Shown here piece by piece: positions 27,601 to 35,744 of a stretch of DNA of 64,000 bases. Source of the stretch: Marinobacter persicus (GTDB lineage: Bacteria > Pseudomonadota > Gammaproteobacteria > Pseudomonadales > Oleiphilaceae). The notes beneath the pieces were generated by a model. The model saw only the letters and a program-made list of their open reading frames with translations. It was not told the origin of the DNA and searched no databases. The stretch is from the NCBI RefSeq assembly GCF_900114155.1, contig NZ_FOSC01000011.1, positions 102,381 through 166,380 on the forward strand. The letters are read 5' to 3'. The position numbers were made by a program, and so were the translations under genes. Each line of letters begins with the position of its first letter. The first letter of the stretch is position 1.

Positions 27601-27839
27601 TTCAATACGCCAACACTATAGGCTCCGCCGCCACCGCCTCCTCGGCCAACCGAGCCGCCGGCGCCACCCCCCCCCCAAACCTCAACCTCAATGCTGTTGA
27701 CATTCTCCGGCACCGTAAATGTACCCTCACCCGGCTCAGTAAAAATCTGAACCGTTTGCGCTTCCAAAGTTACAGGCATGACAGTTAGTACTAGACAAAG
27801 AACCTGACAAAACCTCAAACACACACTCTGCCCGCTCAT
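24606..27839 (-). CDS. mshQ: MshQ-like MSHA pilus protein with glycine-rich and DUF6701-type regions
   Basis: This 1077-aa secreted protein is the last gene of the MSHA operon. The signal peptide is about residues 1-28. A glycine-rich beta domain (about 30-232) starts FTEPGEGTFTVPENVNSIEV and resembles tail-fibre or adhesin tip domains. A bactofilin-like stretch of short strands (about 275-390) has repeats such as VDGDLTFKNNAEIN and TGNIDFKNNSVIV. The rest resembles the large MshQ C-terminus (DUF6701) and contains paired cysteines. It is probably exposed at the pilus tip or cell surface as an adhesin. The gene contains G10 and G9 homopolymer runs (27667-27676, 27273-27281), candidates for slipped-strand phase variation. 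It overlaps mshP by four bases. Confidence 0.8.
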   Translation of the reverse strand: MSGQSVCLRFCQVLCLVLTVMPVTLEAQTVQIFTEPGEGTFTVPENVNSIEVEVWGGGGAGGSVGRGGGGGGAYSVGVLNVAPGDSLSYYVGNGAESESQVPGEASWFGSPSALSAGGGNSARNSGTRQGASGSDLGFYTGGDGDGTDSWLTGGGGGSSAGSAADGQSANGSNAGSAPFEGGDGGAGGGTIFIFGGSGEPGGQPGGGGGGAGSGLFGGGSGGYGGDGQVRIIYRVAPQCSAVFDANDGINENVQATEQLDLSVFDPRNPQPWPGDNTIPAGANVFEGETFDSNNIDYSVDGQARVLVDGDLTIDGQNFTMNKEGNARDLLLIVDGDLTFKNNAEINAVVYVTGNIDFKNNSVIVGVLAAEGSIDIGGGKSEFTYDDSAAGNVDFGGACIPDEPSVVLDHIRIVHPGIGLTCQASDLQVLACADPGCESLYPDPVDLTLRPVGWLPAQNVTVTGAANLQFRRSVKETVTLGVSNALPAPDNGTVCIAPDGSGSCDMTFRDVAFVFDMPDLVAGEENKTFSMSALETDENTGQCTALFAGETRTIEFGTSYLNPGPADREASFPTWVNGNQVATDGVAQTGIAISFDGDGVARDIPIRYNDAGRKSLLARYVDDNQPDSGTLLIEGTGEYVSVPLGLCLIPEQQCTAADLSCSNTLPAGLPFSVTPRAYRDAPGVSDMSCADKPSAPSFAVGNVPVSHQLLFPDGGADDDLLETTLDYGDGEQSLTLTEVGVFSINTEAVAGGYLGRDVPASDMAMTARMVPDQLVLTVANDGELSPECNGFVYTGEKFQWDASNLPELHIEALNGQTPPQRTVNYTHEDVIARLPADRFEVSVPDADNVETLNDAAATPVPFRSEPDALLLSIGDRDSITDGVVRYRFDDDDKFIYPKLSASSRIEPFLPDLTFLLQPMSDLDDVPVTGIDPAGEPIDPIAAFEVRYGRLSPQNVYGPENIEELTMPLQMEYWNGDRFILSEDIPGCTGWSTANITSNTDNHHNLIPANGTFDNGLGGPLVLKANGSEGVDTLVWGGVPDWKKDDLDGDGTLDDPTATATFGVYRGHDRIIYWRESTD

Positions 27840-28249
27840 CGCACCCTCACTTCAATATCCCGTTCTGCTTCATCCGGTCCAGTACCACAACTGCCAGTGC
27901 TGAAAATGGTATAGATCGTATCCCCCCCCGGTCCGCTGATCTGCCCATCAACAGACTCACAACCCAGGCTAGCGCTGCAGCCCGCCAATCCGCCAGCGCT
28001 GAAGTTTAACGGGCTAGCTGAAAGCACCGCAGGGCAACCGCTGTCCAGAGCCTTGCGGACGGCGGCCTGGGCACCACTTTCGGCTGCAAAAAATGCCCGC
28101 TGCGACTGGACTTGCAAGCTCAGGGCCTGACCTGTTCCCTGCTGCAACTGGGACATACCCAGCACCAACAGAGAAAGTACAGTGATAACAAACAGCGCTA
28201 TTGGCAGGCCTGCGCCGTACTGCGGGGTAATGGATCGGTCAGGGTACAT
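27836..28249 (-). CDS. mshP: MSHA biogenesis protein MshP
   Basis: This 137-aa protein has one N-terminal helix (GLPIALFVITVLSLLVLGMSQL, about 14-35) and an AFFAAESGAQAAV stretch typical of PilX/MshP-type minor pilins. It lacks the classical F-T-L-x-E cleavage site, and an unusual short leader precedes the helix. Four cysteines lie in the C-terminal half. It overlaps mshO by 11 bases and mshQ by four. A G8 run (27922-27929 on the opposite strand) near codon 107 parallels the runs in mshQ. Confidence 0.85.
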   Translation of the reverse strand: MYPDRSITPQYGAGLPIALFVITVLSLLVLGMSQLQQGTGQALSLQVQSQRAFFAAESGAQAAVRKALDSGCPAVLSASPLNFSAGGLAGCSASLGCESVDGQISGPGGDTIYTIFSTGSCGTGPDEAERDIEVRVR

Positions 28250-29024
28250 TGCGGATCTGCACCTCCTGACTCAGGTTGGTGGTTTCGCGAGTGCCGGTAT
28301 CTTCCAGCACCATACGGAAGGAAACAACAGCCCCGCGCTGCAGCGACTGGGGCTCCACGTCGAACTGCAGTGTGTTTTCTCGTAAATTAGCCGCCAGTAC
28401 CTCGCGGTCAGGCATGGACACCGGCAGGTTGCTTGCTGGAGTGGCGTTGATACCGTAATCCTTGTATCTGTAAAGGAAACGTCCCTGCTGACAGAAGGTC
28501 CGGGGGTTGTCCACAATATAGAAGCGCTTCTCGGGCGACTGAGCGGAAAAACGGTGGATTGCGCCGTTATCGAACGTGACAGCAACCGGGGCTGTGCCCG
28601 ACGGCATTGTGGCAAGGGGCGAAATCGGGCCAGGGTTGGTAAGGTCGTACACATTGCTCCCATAACCGTAGACAACCACGCGACCACTCGCTGAGCGCTC
28701 ATCAGGCAAAGGCAATGCTACAAAGGAATTCGGGGTATTGCCCACCGGCAGCCCCTGATAGGTCGAAGCTGCAATAATCGGCATCCACTCGATACAACTC
28801 TGATCAGTGTTGGTGCGAATGGACGTAGGAAGTGCCGCCCGCAATGAACGGCTGATCTGCTCACTGATGACCACGCTGGACAGGGCCCGCTGTTGCCGTG
28901 AGCCGACGTCAATCGCACCCTGGGTGGAGAGTGCCACAAACTGTACGGAGATGGTGGCCACAATGCTCAGCAGCACAATCACCATCACCAGTTCCACCAG
29001 TGTAAAGCCCGTCGCCCTACGCAT
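28239..29024 (-). CDS. mshO: MSHA minor pilin MshO
   Basis: This 261-aa prepilin has a type IV leader cleaved after MRRATG, giving the mature start FTLVELVMVIVLLSIVATIS with the conserved Glu5. The long C-terminal domain is the MshO/PilW-type minor pilin region. It likely forms part of the tip complex with MshC, D and P. Its ATG overlaps the mshD stop by one base. The position between mshD and mshP is canonical. Confidence 0.9.
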   Translation of the reverse strand: MRRATGFTLVELVMVIVLLSIVATISVQFVALSTQGAIDVGSRQQRALSSVVISEQISRSLRAALPTSIRTNTDQSCIEWMPIIAASTYQGLPVGNTPNSFVALPLPDERSASGRVVVYGYGSNVYDLTNPGPISPLATMPSGTAPVAVTFDNGAIHRFSAQSPEKRFYIVDNPRTFCQQGRFLYRYKDYGINATPASNLPVSMPDREVLAANLRENTLQFDVEPQSLQRGAVVSFRMVLEDTGTRETTNLSQEVQIRNVP

Positions 29025-29536
29025 CAGAAATTAGCCTTGTAGGCTGTAAAACTGAACGTCTGATCCCCCGGAGCGGTAATGGTCAGATCAATCCGCTTGG
29101 CCTGCCCCGCCAGCAGATCCACACCGTCGGCATCACAATTGACCTCTACTTCCACCGTGAAGCTGTTGTAACCATCCAACGTCCCCCGGGCATCCGCCGG
29201 GGGTGAGTCTTCAAGGCCGTCATAATCATCGACATCGTTGAACAGTGCCCGGTTACCGGCTCCCTCCTCGGTGGCAATATTGCAGTCACCGTTGTAACGG
29301 GGAACGCCCCCTTGGGGCGCATCGTGATCGTATTTACGAGTGATGATCTCATCCATATACAACTGAGCCAGCTCCACCGCACGGGTATGGTTCAGGGGAT
29401 CGGCACTTCGGCCGACGATCAGAGAAAAAGCACCCACCACACCGGCTATGGCAACACTTATGATGACGATGGTCATGACGAGCTCGACCAGCGTGGCACC
29501 TTGTTCTTGCTTTGGGGACCAAGAGAGTTTAGCCAT
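29024..29536 (-). CDS. mshD: MSHA minor pilin MshD
   Basis: This 170-aa type IV prepilin has the leader MAKLSWSPKQEQG and a mature start ATLVELVMTIVIISVAIAGV. It has Ala instead of Phe/Met at +1 but keeps Glu5. The following ARGTLDGYNSFTVEVEV region fits MshD/PilV-type minor pilins. It overlaps mshC by eight bases. Confidence 0.88.
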   Translation of the reverse strand: MAKLSWSPKQEQGATLVELVMTIVIISVAIAGVVGAFSLIVGRSADPLNHTRAVELAQLYMDEIITRKYDHDAPQGGVPRYNGDCNIATEEGAGNRALFNDVDDYDGLEDSPPADARGTLDGYNSFTVEVEVNCDADGVDLLAGQAKRIDLTITAPGDQTFSFTAYKANF

Positions 29537-30026
29537 TACAGCTTCCTGAAGCGGGCCGTTGGTAAACAGCGCCCAAAGAGCTGATACAGAATTTGAAGCT
29601 GCTGGTGTCGCCCGTCACACCAATAGTTCGGGATAATTTATCGTCAATACCGCCTAAGTTATCAAAATAAATCCGCCCATTAGCTTCAGGATCTGGAGTT
29701 ACGCTAACATCAAAATCATCTCGTTTTAGTGAGAAACTTTGAATAACACAGGCGTCATCTTTTTCTTCACATGACTCGCCGGGCTCTCTTTTCTCATACT
29801 GAGCCCAGAACGTATCACCCTGGATTGCCACAAATGGCTTGTACTTACCCGCCAACGCTGCCTGTTGGGCAAGCAGCGTGGCGGATTGGAGTTGCTGGGT
29901 GGCCAGCAGGGGGGAGAAGGCGGAGCTTCTGGCAAACAGCCCGATGCCGAGTGCGGAGAGCACGCCGATCAGGATGATGACCATGATCAGCTCAATAATT
30001 GTGAAGCCTCCGCAACGTCGGATCAC
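29529..30026 (-). CDS. mshC: MSHA minor pilin MshC
   Basis: This 165-aa prepilin has the leader MIRRCGG and a mature start FTIIELIMVIILIGVLSALG with Glu5. The C-terminal half has paired cysteines (CEEKDDACVI and FCISSLGAVY). Order and length match MshC, a pilus-initiation minor pilin. It follows the major-pilin gene by 43 bases. Confidence 0.88.
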   Translation of the reverse strand: MIRRCGGFTIIELIMVIILIGVLSALGIGLFARSSAFSPLLATQQLQSATLLAQQAALAGKYKPFVAIQGDTFWAQYEKREPGESCEEKDDACVIQSFSLKRDDFDVSVTPDPEANGRIYFDNLGGIDDKLSRTIGVTGDTSSFKFCISSLGAVYQRPASGSCNG

Positions 30027-30069
30027 GTCTCCCCCTTGCGACTACCCTAACTTTCAAGCGCTTATAACC

Positions 30070-30555
30070 TTAAGAACAGGTTACAGCAGAAATCTCAGGT
30101 GGCACATTGTCACCCTCACCGTTCGTAGTGGCTTCAGTATAAGTAAAGCTACAATTGTCGCTCGCAACTTCAAGCTCATTGTCATCTGAAGTATAAGTCA
30201 GCGTAAAATCATCACTGGATAGTTGAGCAGCTTCAACAATACCAACTGCGTCAGCAGTGCCTCCATCAGCATCACCACTATCGGCAGCTGGATAACCATT
30301 CGTCATAGTGATATCAACGCCTTCAAGTGTCACTGTCGCTCCTTGGCCATTTGCCAACCAAGCAGAGTGAGCTATACTAGATGCCGACTTAACAGCACCA
30401 CGTGCACCTTGCAGCGCAGCCTCTTCAGCATCACCACTCAAATCCGCAAACCGCGGCAAGGCAAACGCTGCCAGGATGCCCAGAATCACAATCACCATGA
30501 CCAGTTCGATCAGGGTGAAGCCTTTTTCTTTTTTCGTTTGAATTGCATTCATCAT
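30070..30555 (-). CDS. mshA: MSHA pilin, mshA position
   Basis: This 161-aa type IVa/MSHA prepilin has the leader MMNAIQTKKEKG and a mature start FTLIELVMVIVILGILAAFA. ALPRFADLSGDAEEAALQG follows, diagnostic of MshA-family pilins. The C-terminal disulphide pair is visible (NCSFTY and VTCS). It occupies the mshA slot after mshB and before mshC and is the best candidate for the major pilin. A purine-rich GAGGGA site lies upstream. The two-M start leaves the first or second ATG possible. Confidence 0.85.
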   Translation of the reverse strand: MMNAIQTKKEKGFTLIELVMVIVILGILAAFALPRFADLSGDAEEAALQGARGAVKSASSIAHSAWLANGQGATVTLEGVDITMTNGYPAADSGDADGGTADAVGIVEAAQLSSDDFTLTYTSDDNELEVASDNCSFTYTEATTNGEGDNVPPEISAVTCS

Positions 30556-30596
30556 GCTATATCCCTCTTGATTAACGCTTAATTGTTTAGATTATA

Positions 30597-31124
30597 TTAA
30601 TTAATGGTTGTTTCAACGGAGCCGTCAGCCGTGTCGTAGACGATGGTGCTACCTTGGTTGTCTGACTGATATTCATAAGTACACTCCGAACCGTCGGCGG
30701 ACGCCCAGTATTCAACGGTATCGTCGCTGTTAGAAGCTTGTGAAACGCTGGGAGCGTTGGACTGCAACAAGCCTTCCCAAATTTGTACACAGCGGTTTTC
30801 ATTGGGATCGCTCGTGATACCGTTTGTGGAAGTCGCCCAACCATTATCATTGACAGCTATGCCCTCACCATTCGCGAAGTCAAAATCGCCAAAACCATCG
30901 ACATAGCTTTCTGCCGTAGTGGAACCATTCGTCACCCACTGAGCTTTCGCCAAAGCCACCCCAGCACTCAGAGCACCGGCAGTACCTTTAATACTCGCCT
31001 CATGCGCCTGCTCCGAAAGCTGCGCAAACCGTGGCAAGGCAAACGCCGCCAGAATGGCCAGGATGGCGATCACCACCACCAGTTCAATCAGGGTGAAACC
31101 CCGGTTTTTTCTTTGTACGTTCAT
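30597..31124 (-). CDS. mshB: MSHA pilin, mshB position
   Basis: This 175-aa prepilin starts at ATG 31124, with AAGGAG five bases upstream; a start at 31190 would add a non-family leader. The leader is MNVQRKNRG and the mature start FTLIELVVVIAILAILAAFA. It shares ALPRFAQLSEQAHEASIKG with the next gene, so the two are tandem paralogues. Two C-terminal cysteines (RCVQIW and ECTYEY) form the likely disulphide loop. Which of the two pilins is the major subunit cannot be told from sequence. Confidence 0.83.
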   Translation of the reverse strand: MNVQRKNRGFTLIELVVVIAILAILAAFALPRFAQLSEQAHEASIKGTAGALSAGVALAKAQWVTNGSTTAESYVDGFGDFDFANGEGIAVNDNGWATSTNGITSDPNENRCVQIWEGLLQSNAPSVSQASNSDDTVEYWASADGSECTYEYQSDNQGSTIVYDTADGSVETTIN

Positions 31125-31173
31125 TACAGCTCCTTCAGTTCGCTCATCTGTGAATTGTGTCACAACTTTCGGG

Positions 31174-31722
31174 TTAATCCCTACCTTCATTGCGGTTAAT
31201 TTGACCAGATTTTACACGGGTCAATTTCAGGCCCACGGCTCTGGGTGTTTTGCCGTTGGCCCGGGTGGTGTATTCGGGCTCTACCTGCCAGGCCAGCGAG
31301 CCGTTGCCGGCGCTATTCTCCGGTGATTCGCCGGTTATTCGCACCCGGGCCTCGGCAGAACGTGGGGTGTACACCACCCAGTGTTTTTCGGTGTGGAAGC
31401 ACCAGCTTCCTTTTTCTGTGTCCGTTCCCTGGCAGTCACCTCCCCAGTTCAGTGGTTGTGTGTCCAATAGTTCGGCGGGGTTCAGGCCCCGCAGTTGTTC
31501 CAGGTCTTCGTTTGCCAGCATGGCTTCGGCGCCCTTCACCACCAGCGCGCTGCGAAACTGGTTGAGCATCAGGCGCACACCCTGCTCTTCGGCTTGCACC
31601 GTTACCCGTCCCACCGCATTGAACAGGTAGGTCAGGGCAAAACCCAGCAGGCACACCGCCAGCGCCAGTTGAAAGCGGTTTCGGTTTTCCGCACCAATGT
31701 GGCCGATGGGATTGGCCGCCAT
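31174..31722 (-). CDS. mshF: MSHA biogenesis protein MshF
   Basis: This 182-aa protein has a single membrane helix (FQLALAVCLLGFALTYLFNAVG, near 20-41) followed by a periplasmic region. Start ATG 31722 lies five bases past the mshG stop. The earlier in-frame start would overlap mshG heavily. The MshF assignment rests mainly on position between mshG and mshB and on the membrane-plus-periplasmic layout; the family is weakly conserved. Confidence 0.75.
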   Translation of the reverse strand: MAANPIGHIGAENRNRFQLALAVCLLGFALTYLFNAVGRVTVQAEEQGVRLMLNQFRSALVVKGAEAMLANEDLEQLRGLNPAELLDTQPLNWGGDCQGTDTEKGSWCFHTEKHWVVYTPRSAEARVRITGESPENSAGNGSLAWQVEPEYTTRANGKTPRAVGLKLTRVKSGQINRNEGRD

Positions 31723-31726
31723 GGGG

Positions 31727-32956
31727 TCACCCCCGGCCCATGGCGGCGGCGCCCAGGTCCCAGATGGGCAGGAACACGCCCAGTGCAAGGATCAGCACCA
31801 GAATACCCATGGCGACGATCAGTATCGGTTCAATGGATTCGGCCAGGCGTTTGAGGCCATAATCCACGTCTTCATCGTAGAAATCGGCGACATTGTTGAG
31901 CATGTCGTCCACCGAGCCGGTTTCTTCGCCCACGGCGATCATCTGCAGGATCAGCGGGGTGAACATGCCGCTGTTGCGGGCGGTGCGCAGCAGGCTTTCA
32001 CCGCGCTCGATGCCCTGGCGCATTTCCTTGATGTGGTCACCGATCCAGGCGTTGTCGGTGGCATCCGCCGTTACACTCAATGCGCTGGTTACCGGCATGC
32101 CGGCGCTGAGCATGGTGGCAAAGTTGCGGGCGAAACGGCTCAGGGTGATCAGTTCCAGCAACGGGCCGATGATGGGGATTTTCAGCTTGTAACGGTCCCA
32201 CTGCAGCCGGCCTTTGTCGGTCTCCTTCCACTGGCGGATGAGCACCGCACTGGCGGCAATGGCAAACAGCATTATGTGCCAGTAACCCAGGAGGAAGTTG
32301 GACGTTCCCACCAGAACCTGGGTAAGAAACGGCAGATCGGCACCGAGTTTGTCGAATACCGAGGCAAAGCGGGGAATCACCAGGAAGTTCACCACCATCA
32401 GGGCGGCGAACAGGGCGACAATCACAAAAATGGGGTAACGCAGGGCCTGTTTTACCCGGCGCTTGGTGTCCCGCTCCAGCTCCAGGATTTCCGACAGGCG
32501 TTTGAAGGCATCGTCCAGCATACCGGTGTTCTCGCCCACGTGGATCATGGCGATGAACAAATCGGAGAACACCTTCGGGTGCGCCTGCATGGCCGTGGCC
32601 ATGGTGGTACCGCCTTCCAGCCGGCTGGTAATATCTTCCAGCACCTCAGCCAGCACAGGAGAGCGGGTGGTTTCCGCCAGCCCTCGCATGGTTCGGATCA
32701 GCGGTATGCCGGCCTTGGCCAGGGCGTGCATTTGCCGGCAGAAGACGATCAGCTCATCCAGGCTGACGTTTTTGCGAAACAGCGGCAGGCCATTCAGTTT
32801 GTCGGTGACCGATTGCTGCTTGCGCTCTTCCTTGATGGTGAGCGGCGTGATACCACGGCGCATGAGTTCACCGGCCGCCGCTTCCTGGTTGGCGGCTTTC
32901 AGTGACCCCTGCTGTACAGCACCCCGGCTGTCTTTGCCACGGTATCGGAATTCCAT
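31727..32956 (-). CDS. mshG: MSHA platform protein MshG (GspF/PilC family)
   Basis: This 409-aa inner-membrane platform protein has the two-domain T2SSF layout. Each half has the conserved RxxATxLxxGxP-like motif: MHALAKAGIPLIRTMRGL near residue 77 and FATMLSAGMPVTSALSV near 280. Three membrane spans are expected. It coordinates the MshE ATPase with pilin assembly. Its ATG overlaps the mshE stop by one base. Confidence 0.94.
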   Translation of the reverse strand: MEFRYRGKDSRGAVQQGSLKAANQEAAAGELMRRGITPLTIKEERKQQSVTDKLNGLPLFRKNVSLDELIVFCRQMHALAKAGIPLIRTMRGLAETTRSPVLAEVLEDITSRLEGGTTMATAMQAHPKVFSDLFIAMIHVGENTGMLDDAFKRLSEILELERDTKRRVKQALRYPIFVIVALFAALMVVNFLVIPRFASVFDKLGADLPFLTQVLVGTSNFLLGYWHIMLFAIAASAVLIRQWKETDKGRLQWDRYKLKIPIIGPLLELITLSRFARNFATMLSAGMPVTSALSVTADATDNAWIGDHIKEMRQGIERGESLLRTARNSGMFTPLILQMIAVGEETGSVDDMLNNVADFYDEDVDYGLKRLAESIEPILIVAMGILVLILALGVFLPIWDLGAAAMGRG

Positions 32957-34719
32957 CAGCTATCCACTCCAATGGCGTCTGATGTTTGCTCTTCTTCGAG
33001 CGACAAGCCGGTTTCTGCGGTGGCGGCCACACGGGCCACTTCCTGCAAAGAGGTCACCCCCTGCAAGGCGTAATCCATGGCGCACTGGCCCAGCGGGCGG
33101 AACAGGTCGCTCTTGCGGGCGGAGCGGGTGAAGTCGGAGACATCCTTGCGGCGCAGGGCATCGAGCATGTCTTCGTTCATTTCCAGCATTTCGTAAACAC
33201 CCACCCGGCCCTTATAGCCGGTGTTGCTGCACTGGTAGCAGCCCCGGCCGTGGACAAAACCGGCCTCGATATCCAGTGGGTCCAGGTCGAACGAACGCAG
33301 CCAGATCAGCTCCTGATCGGTCGGTTCGTAGGTTTCCTTGCAGTTATCGCACACCCGGCGCACCAGGCGTTGGGCCACCACGCCCAGCAACGAGCTGGCC
33401 ACCAGGAAAGGTTCGGCACCCATGTCGATCAGGCGCATGGCACTGCTGATGGAATCGTTGGTGTGCAGGGTGGAGAGCACCAGGTGACCGGTCATGGCCG
33501 CGCGCAGGCCGATTTCCACGGTTTCGTGGTCCCGCATCTCGCCCACCAGGATGATGTCCGGGTCCTGGCGCAACGCCGAACGCAACACCCCGGCGAACTC
33601 CAGGCCTATTTTCGGGTTTACCTGCACCTGGGTAATACGCGGCAGGCGATACTCCACCGGGTCTTCGGCGGTGATGATTTTCACTTCCGGCTTGTTCAGC
33701 TCGGTCAGCGCGCCGTAAAGGGTGGTGGTTTTACCGCTACCGGTGGGGCCGGTGACCAGGATCATGCCGTGGGGCCGTTTGATCAGTTTGCGGAAACGCT
33801 CCAGCAATTGCCTGGGCATGCCGGTACCTTCCAGGTCCAGCGTGCCCTGGCTCTGGTCGAGCAGGCGCATCACCACCGACTCGCCGTGTTGCACCGGCAT
33901 GGTGGACACCCGCACATCAATACTGCGGCCTTTCACCCGGATGTTGAAACGGCCGTCTTGCGGCAGGCGTTTTTCCGAGATGTTCAGCCCGGCCATCAGT
34001 TTCAGGCGAAGCACCAGCGCGGAGTTCACGCGCTTTTCTTTCATCACCTGTTCCTGCAGCACACCGTCGATGCGCTGGCGAATGCGAACGACGGTCTCGT
34101 CAGGCTCTATATGGATATCGGAACTGCGGGCCTGCACGGCATCTTCAAACAGGGTCTGCAGAAGTTTGACCACCGGCGCGTCGGCGCTTTCGGATTCGGC
34201 GGAAAGACTGGCCAGGTCGAAGGCATCGTCGTCCAGTTCATCCTCGAGTTCTTCGGCCAGCGAGGCGATTTCATCGGTGCGGCGGTATACCAGATCCAGC
34301 GTGCCAAGCAGCTCGCTTTCACGGACTACCGCCTGCTTGACCGGCTGTTTGAGTACGCGCACCAGCTCGTCATAAGCCACCAGATCCAGTGGGTCGGCCA
34401 TGCCCACGAGCAGTTCTTCGCCTTGCTGGGCCAGCACAATGGCGCGAAAACGCCGGGCCATGGCTTCCGGCAGTTTTTTTACCAACTCGCTGTTGAACTG
34501 GTAGTGGCGCAGCTGGACAAAGGGAACATTGAGCTGGCGCGACAGGATATTGAGCAGGGTGTCTTCTTCAACATAGCCCAGCTCCACCAGGGTGCGGCCG
34601 AGTTTGCGGCCGGTACTTTTCTGCTCCCGGAGCGCGGTTTTCAGCTGGCTTTCGGTGATGACATCGTTCTGGACCAGCAGGTCACCGATCCGGATTTTCT
34701 TCTTCGGTTCCGTGCTCAT
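32956..34719 (-). CDS. mshE: MSHA assembly ATPase MshE (GspE/PilB family)
   Basis: This hexameric ATPase of 587 aa powers MSHA pilus extension. The N-terminal T2SSE_N region (about 1-150) in Vibrio MshE binds cyclic di-GMP; it carries RKLGRTLVELGYV and LSRQLNVPFVQL here. Walker A is GPTGSGKTTTLYG, the Asp box is TAEDPVEYRL, Walker B GEMRDHETVEIG, and the His box HLVLSTLHTND. A four-cysteine zinc site is formed by CDNC and CYQC. ATG 34719 overlaps the mshN stop as ATGA, preferred to the start at 34866. Confidence 0.95.
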   Translation of the reverse strand: MSTEPKKKIRIGDLLVQNDVITESQLKTALREQKSTGRKLGRTLVELGYVEEDTLLNILSRQLNVPFVQLRHYQFNSELVKKLPEAMARRFRAIVLAQQGEELLVGMADPLDLVAYDELVRVLKQPVKQAVVRESELLGTLDLVYRRTDEIASLAEELEDELDDDAFDLASLSAESESADAPVVKLLQTLFEDAVQARSSDIHIEPDETVVRIRQRIDGVLQEQVMKEKRVNSALVLRLKLMAGLNISEKRLPQDGRFNIRVKGRSIDVRVSTMPVQHGESVVMRLLDQSQGTLDLEGTGMPRQLLERFRKLIKRPHGMILVTGPTGSGKTTTLYGALTELNKPEVKIITAEDPVEYRLPRITQVQVNPKIGLEFAGVLRSALRQDPDIILVGEMRDHETVEIGLRAAMTGHLVLSTLHTNDSISSAMRLIDMGAEPFLVASSLLGVVAQRLVRRVCDNCKETYEPTDQELIWLRSFDLDPLDIEAGFVHGRGCYQCSNTGYKGRVGVYEMLEMNEDMLDALRRKDVSDFTRSARKSDLFRPLGQCAMDYALQGVTSLQEVARVAATAETGLSLEEEQTSDAIGVDS

Positions 34720-35744
34720 TGTCCTGCCTGTAATGCTTGCAAGCGTTGTTGGGCGAATTCGGCCAGGTTGTCCGCCAGCTCCGGCATGGTGGCCGCCTGG
34801 GTATAGGCCCGTATGGCACTGTTGGTTCGCCCGCCCTCTTCCAGAGCCATGGCCAGCCCCAGCCACCAGGTGGGCTGGTCGTTATCAAAGGCGATCAGTT
34901 CGGACCAGTGGCCGGCGGATTCTTCCGCCTGTCCGGCCTGCTGCAACAGGGTGGCCAGGGTGACCCGGTATTCAGGGCTGGCATCCACCGGCGGCACCCG
35001 GCTTTCCAGTGTGGCAATGGCCGTTTGCAGGCTGCCCTGCTCCAGCTGGGCCCGGGCACGCAAGAGTCGCAGGCTGGCGTGTTCCCGGGTAAGGCGCTCC
35101 GGCAACCACTCCAACGCCCGCCCGGGCATTTGCTGGATCAGCATTTCCCGGGCGAAGGCTTCACGGCTGCGCGGGGCGGGCTGGTTTTGGGCCAATTCCG
35201 TTAACTGCTGCTCCGCCTCGGTGGCACGCCCGATGGCCAGCAAGCGTTCCAGTTCACGGGCCGTTTGCCGGTCAATGGCTTCCGGGGTTTGCCGGGTCTG
35301 TTTGACCGACGCCCGGTCGCCAGGCGGTTCTGGCTCATCGGCGGTTTCGGGTTCTGCCTCGGGTTCCGGCTCTGGTTCAGTGGTTGGCTCTGGCTCGGCT
35401 TCAACCAATTCAGCAATGGGCTGAACAGGCTCGTGGACTGGCTCCGGCTGACGGACCACGGGTTCAACCTCGGGCAGGGTGTCCGGTTTGGGTTCTGGCC
35501 CTGAACGCTGTGGCGAAGATTCCTGTGCCACAGGCTCCGCCCGGTCTGTCGTATTGCTGGCGCCCTGCAGCCACCACCAGGCAGCTCCGGCACCAACCAT
35601 CATCAAGACCAGCAACAGTAAGACCCAGGGCAGCCAGGCCCTGGACTGGGGCGGCACCGAGGCCTGCCCGGTATAGGCGCGGCTGATTTGCGGGCGATTC
35701 TGCCGCTGTTCTGCGGCTTTCAGGGCGTCGTTCAACAGACTCAT
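34716..35744 (-). CDS. mshN: MSHA biogenesis protein MshN (TPR protein)
   Basis: This 342-aa protein has a short cytoplasmic N-terminus (MSLLNDALKAAEQRQNRP, characteristic of MshN). One membrane helix (about 37-60) is followed by a Glu/Pro-rich linker (about 85-150) of repeated EPEP units. The C-terminal TPR-like repeats (about 170-340) would be periplasmic and mediate protein contacts. It overlaps mshM by four bases and mshE by four. Confidence 0.9.
   Translation of the reverse strand: MSLLNDALKAAEQRQNRPQISRAYTGQASVPPQSRAWLPWVLLLLVLMMVGAGAAWWWLQGASNTTDRAEPVAQESSPQRSGPEPKPDTLPEVEPVVRQPEPVHEPVQPIAELVEAEPEPTTEPEPEPEAEPETADEPEPPGDRASVKQTRQTPEAIDRQTARELERLLAIGRATEAEQQLTELAQNQPAPRSREAFAREMLIQQMPGRALEWLPERLTREHASLRLLRARAQLEQGSLQTAIATLESRVPPVDASPEYRVTLATLLQQAGQAEESAGHWSELIAFDNDQPTWWLGLAMALEEGGRTNSAIRAYTQAATMPELADNLAEFAQQRLQALQAGQ

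Noticed and set aside
31697..32905. 402-codon plus-strand frame opposite mshG
   Set aside because: It is a shadow of mshG; it has no start site and no family match.
32986..34806. 606-codon plus-strand frame opposite mshE
   Set aside because: It is a shadow of mshE; its composition is what reversed codons of the ATPase would give.
35290..35460. Repetitive segment in mshN as a possible repeat array
   Set aside because: It encodes a Glu/Pro-rich linker with irregular units inside a gene; there are no spacers, so it is not CRISPR.
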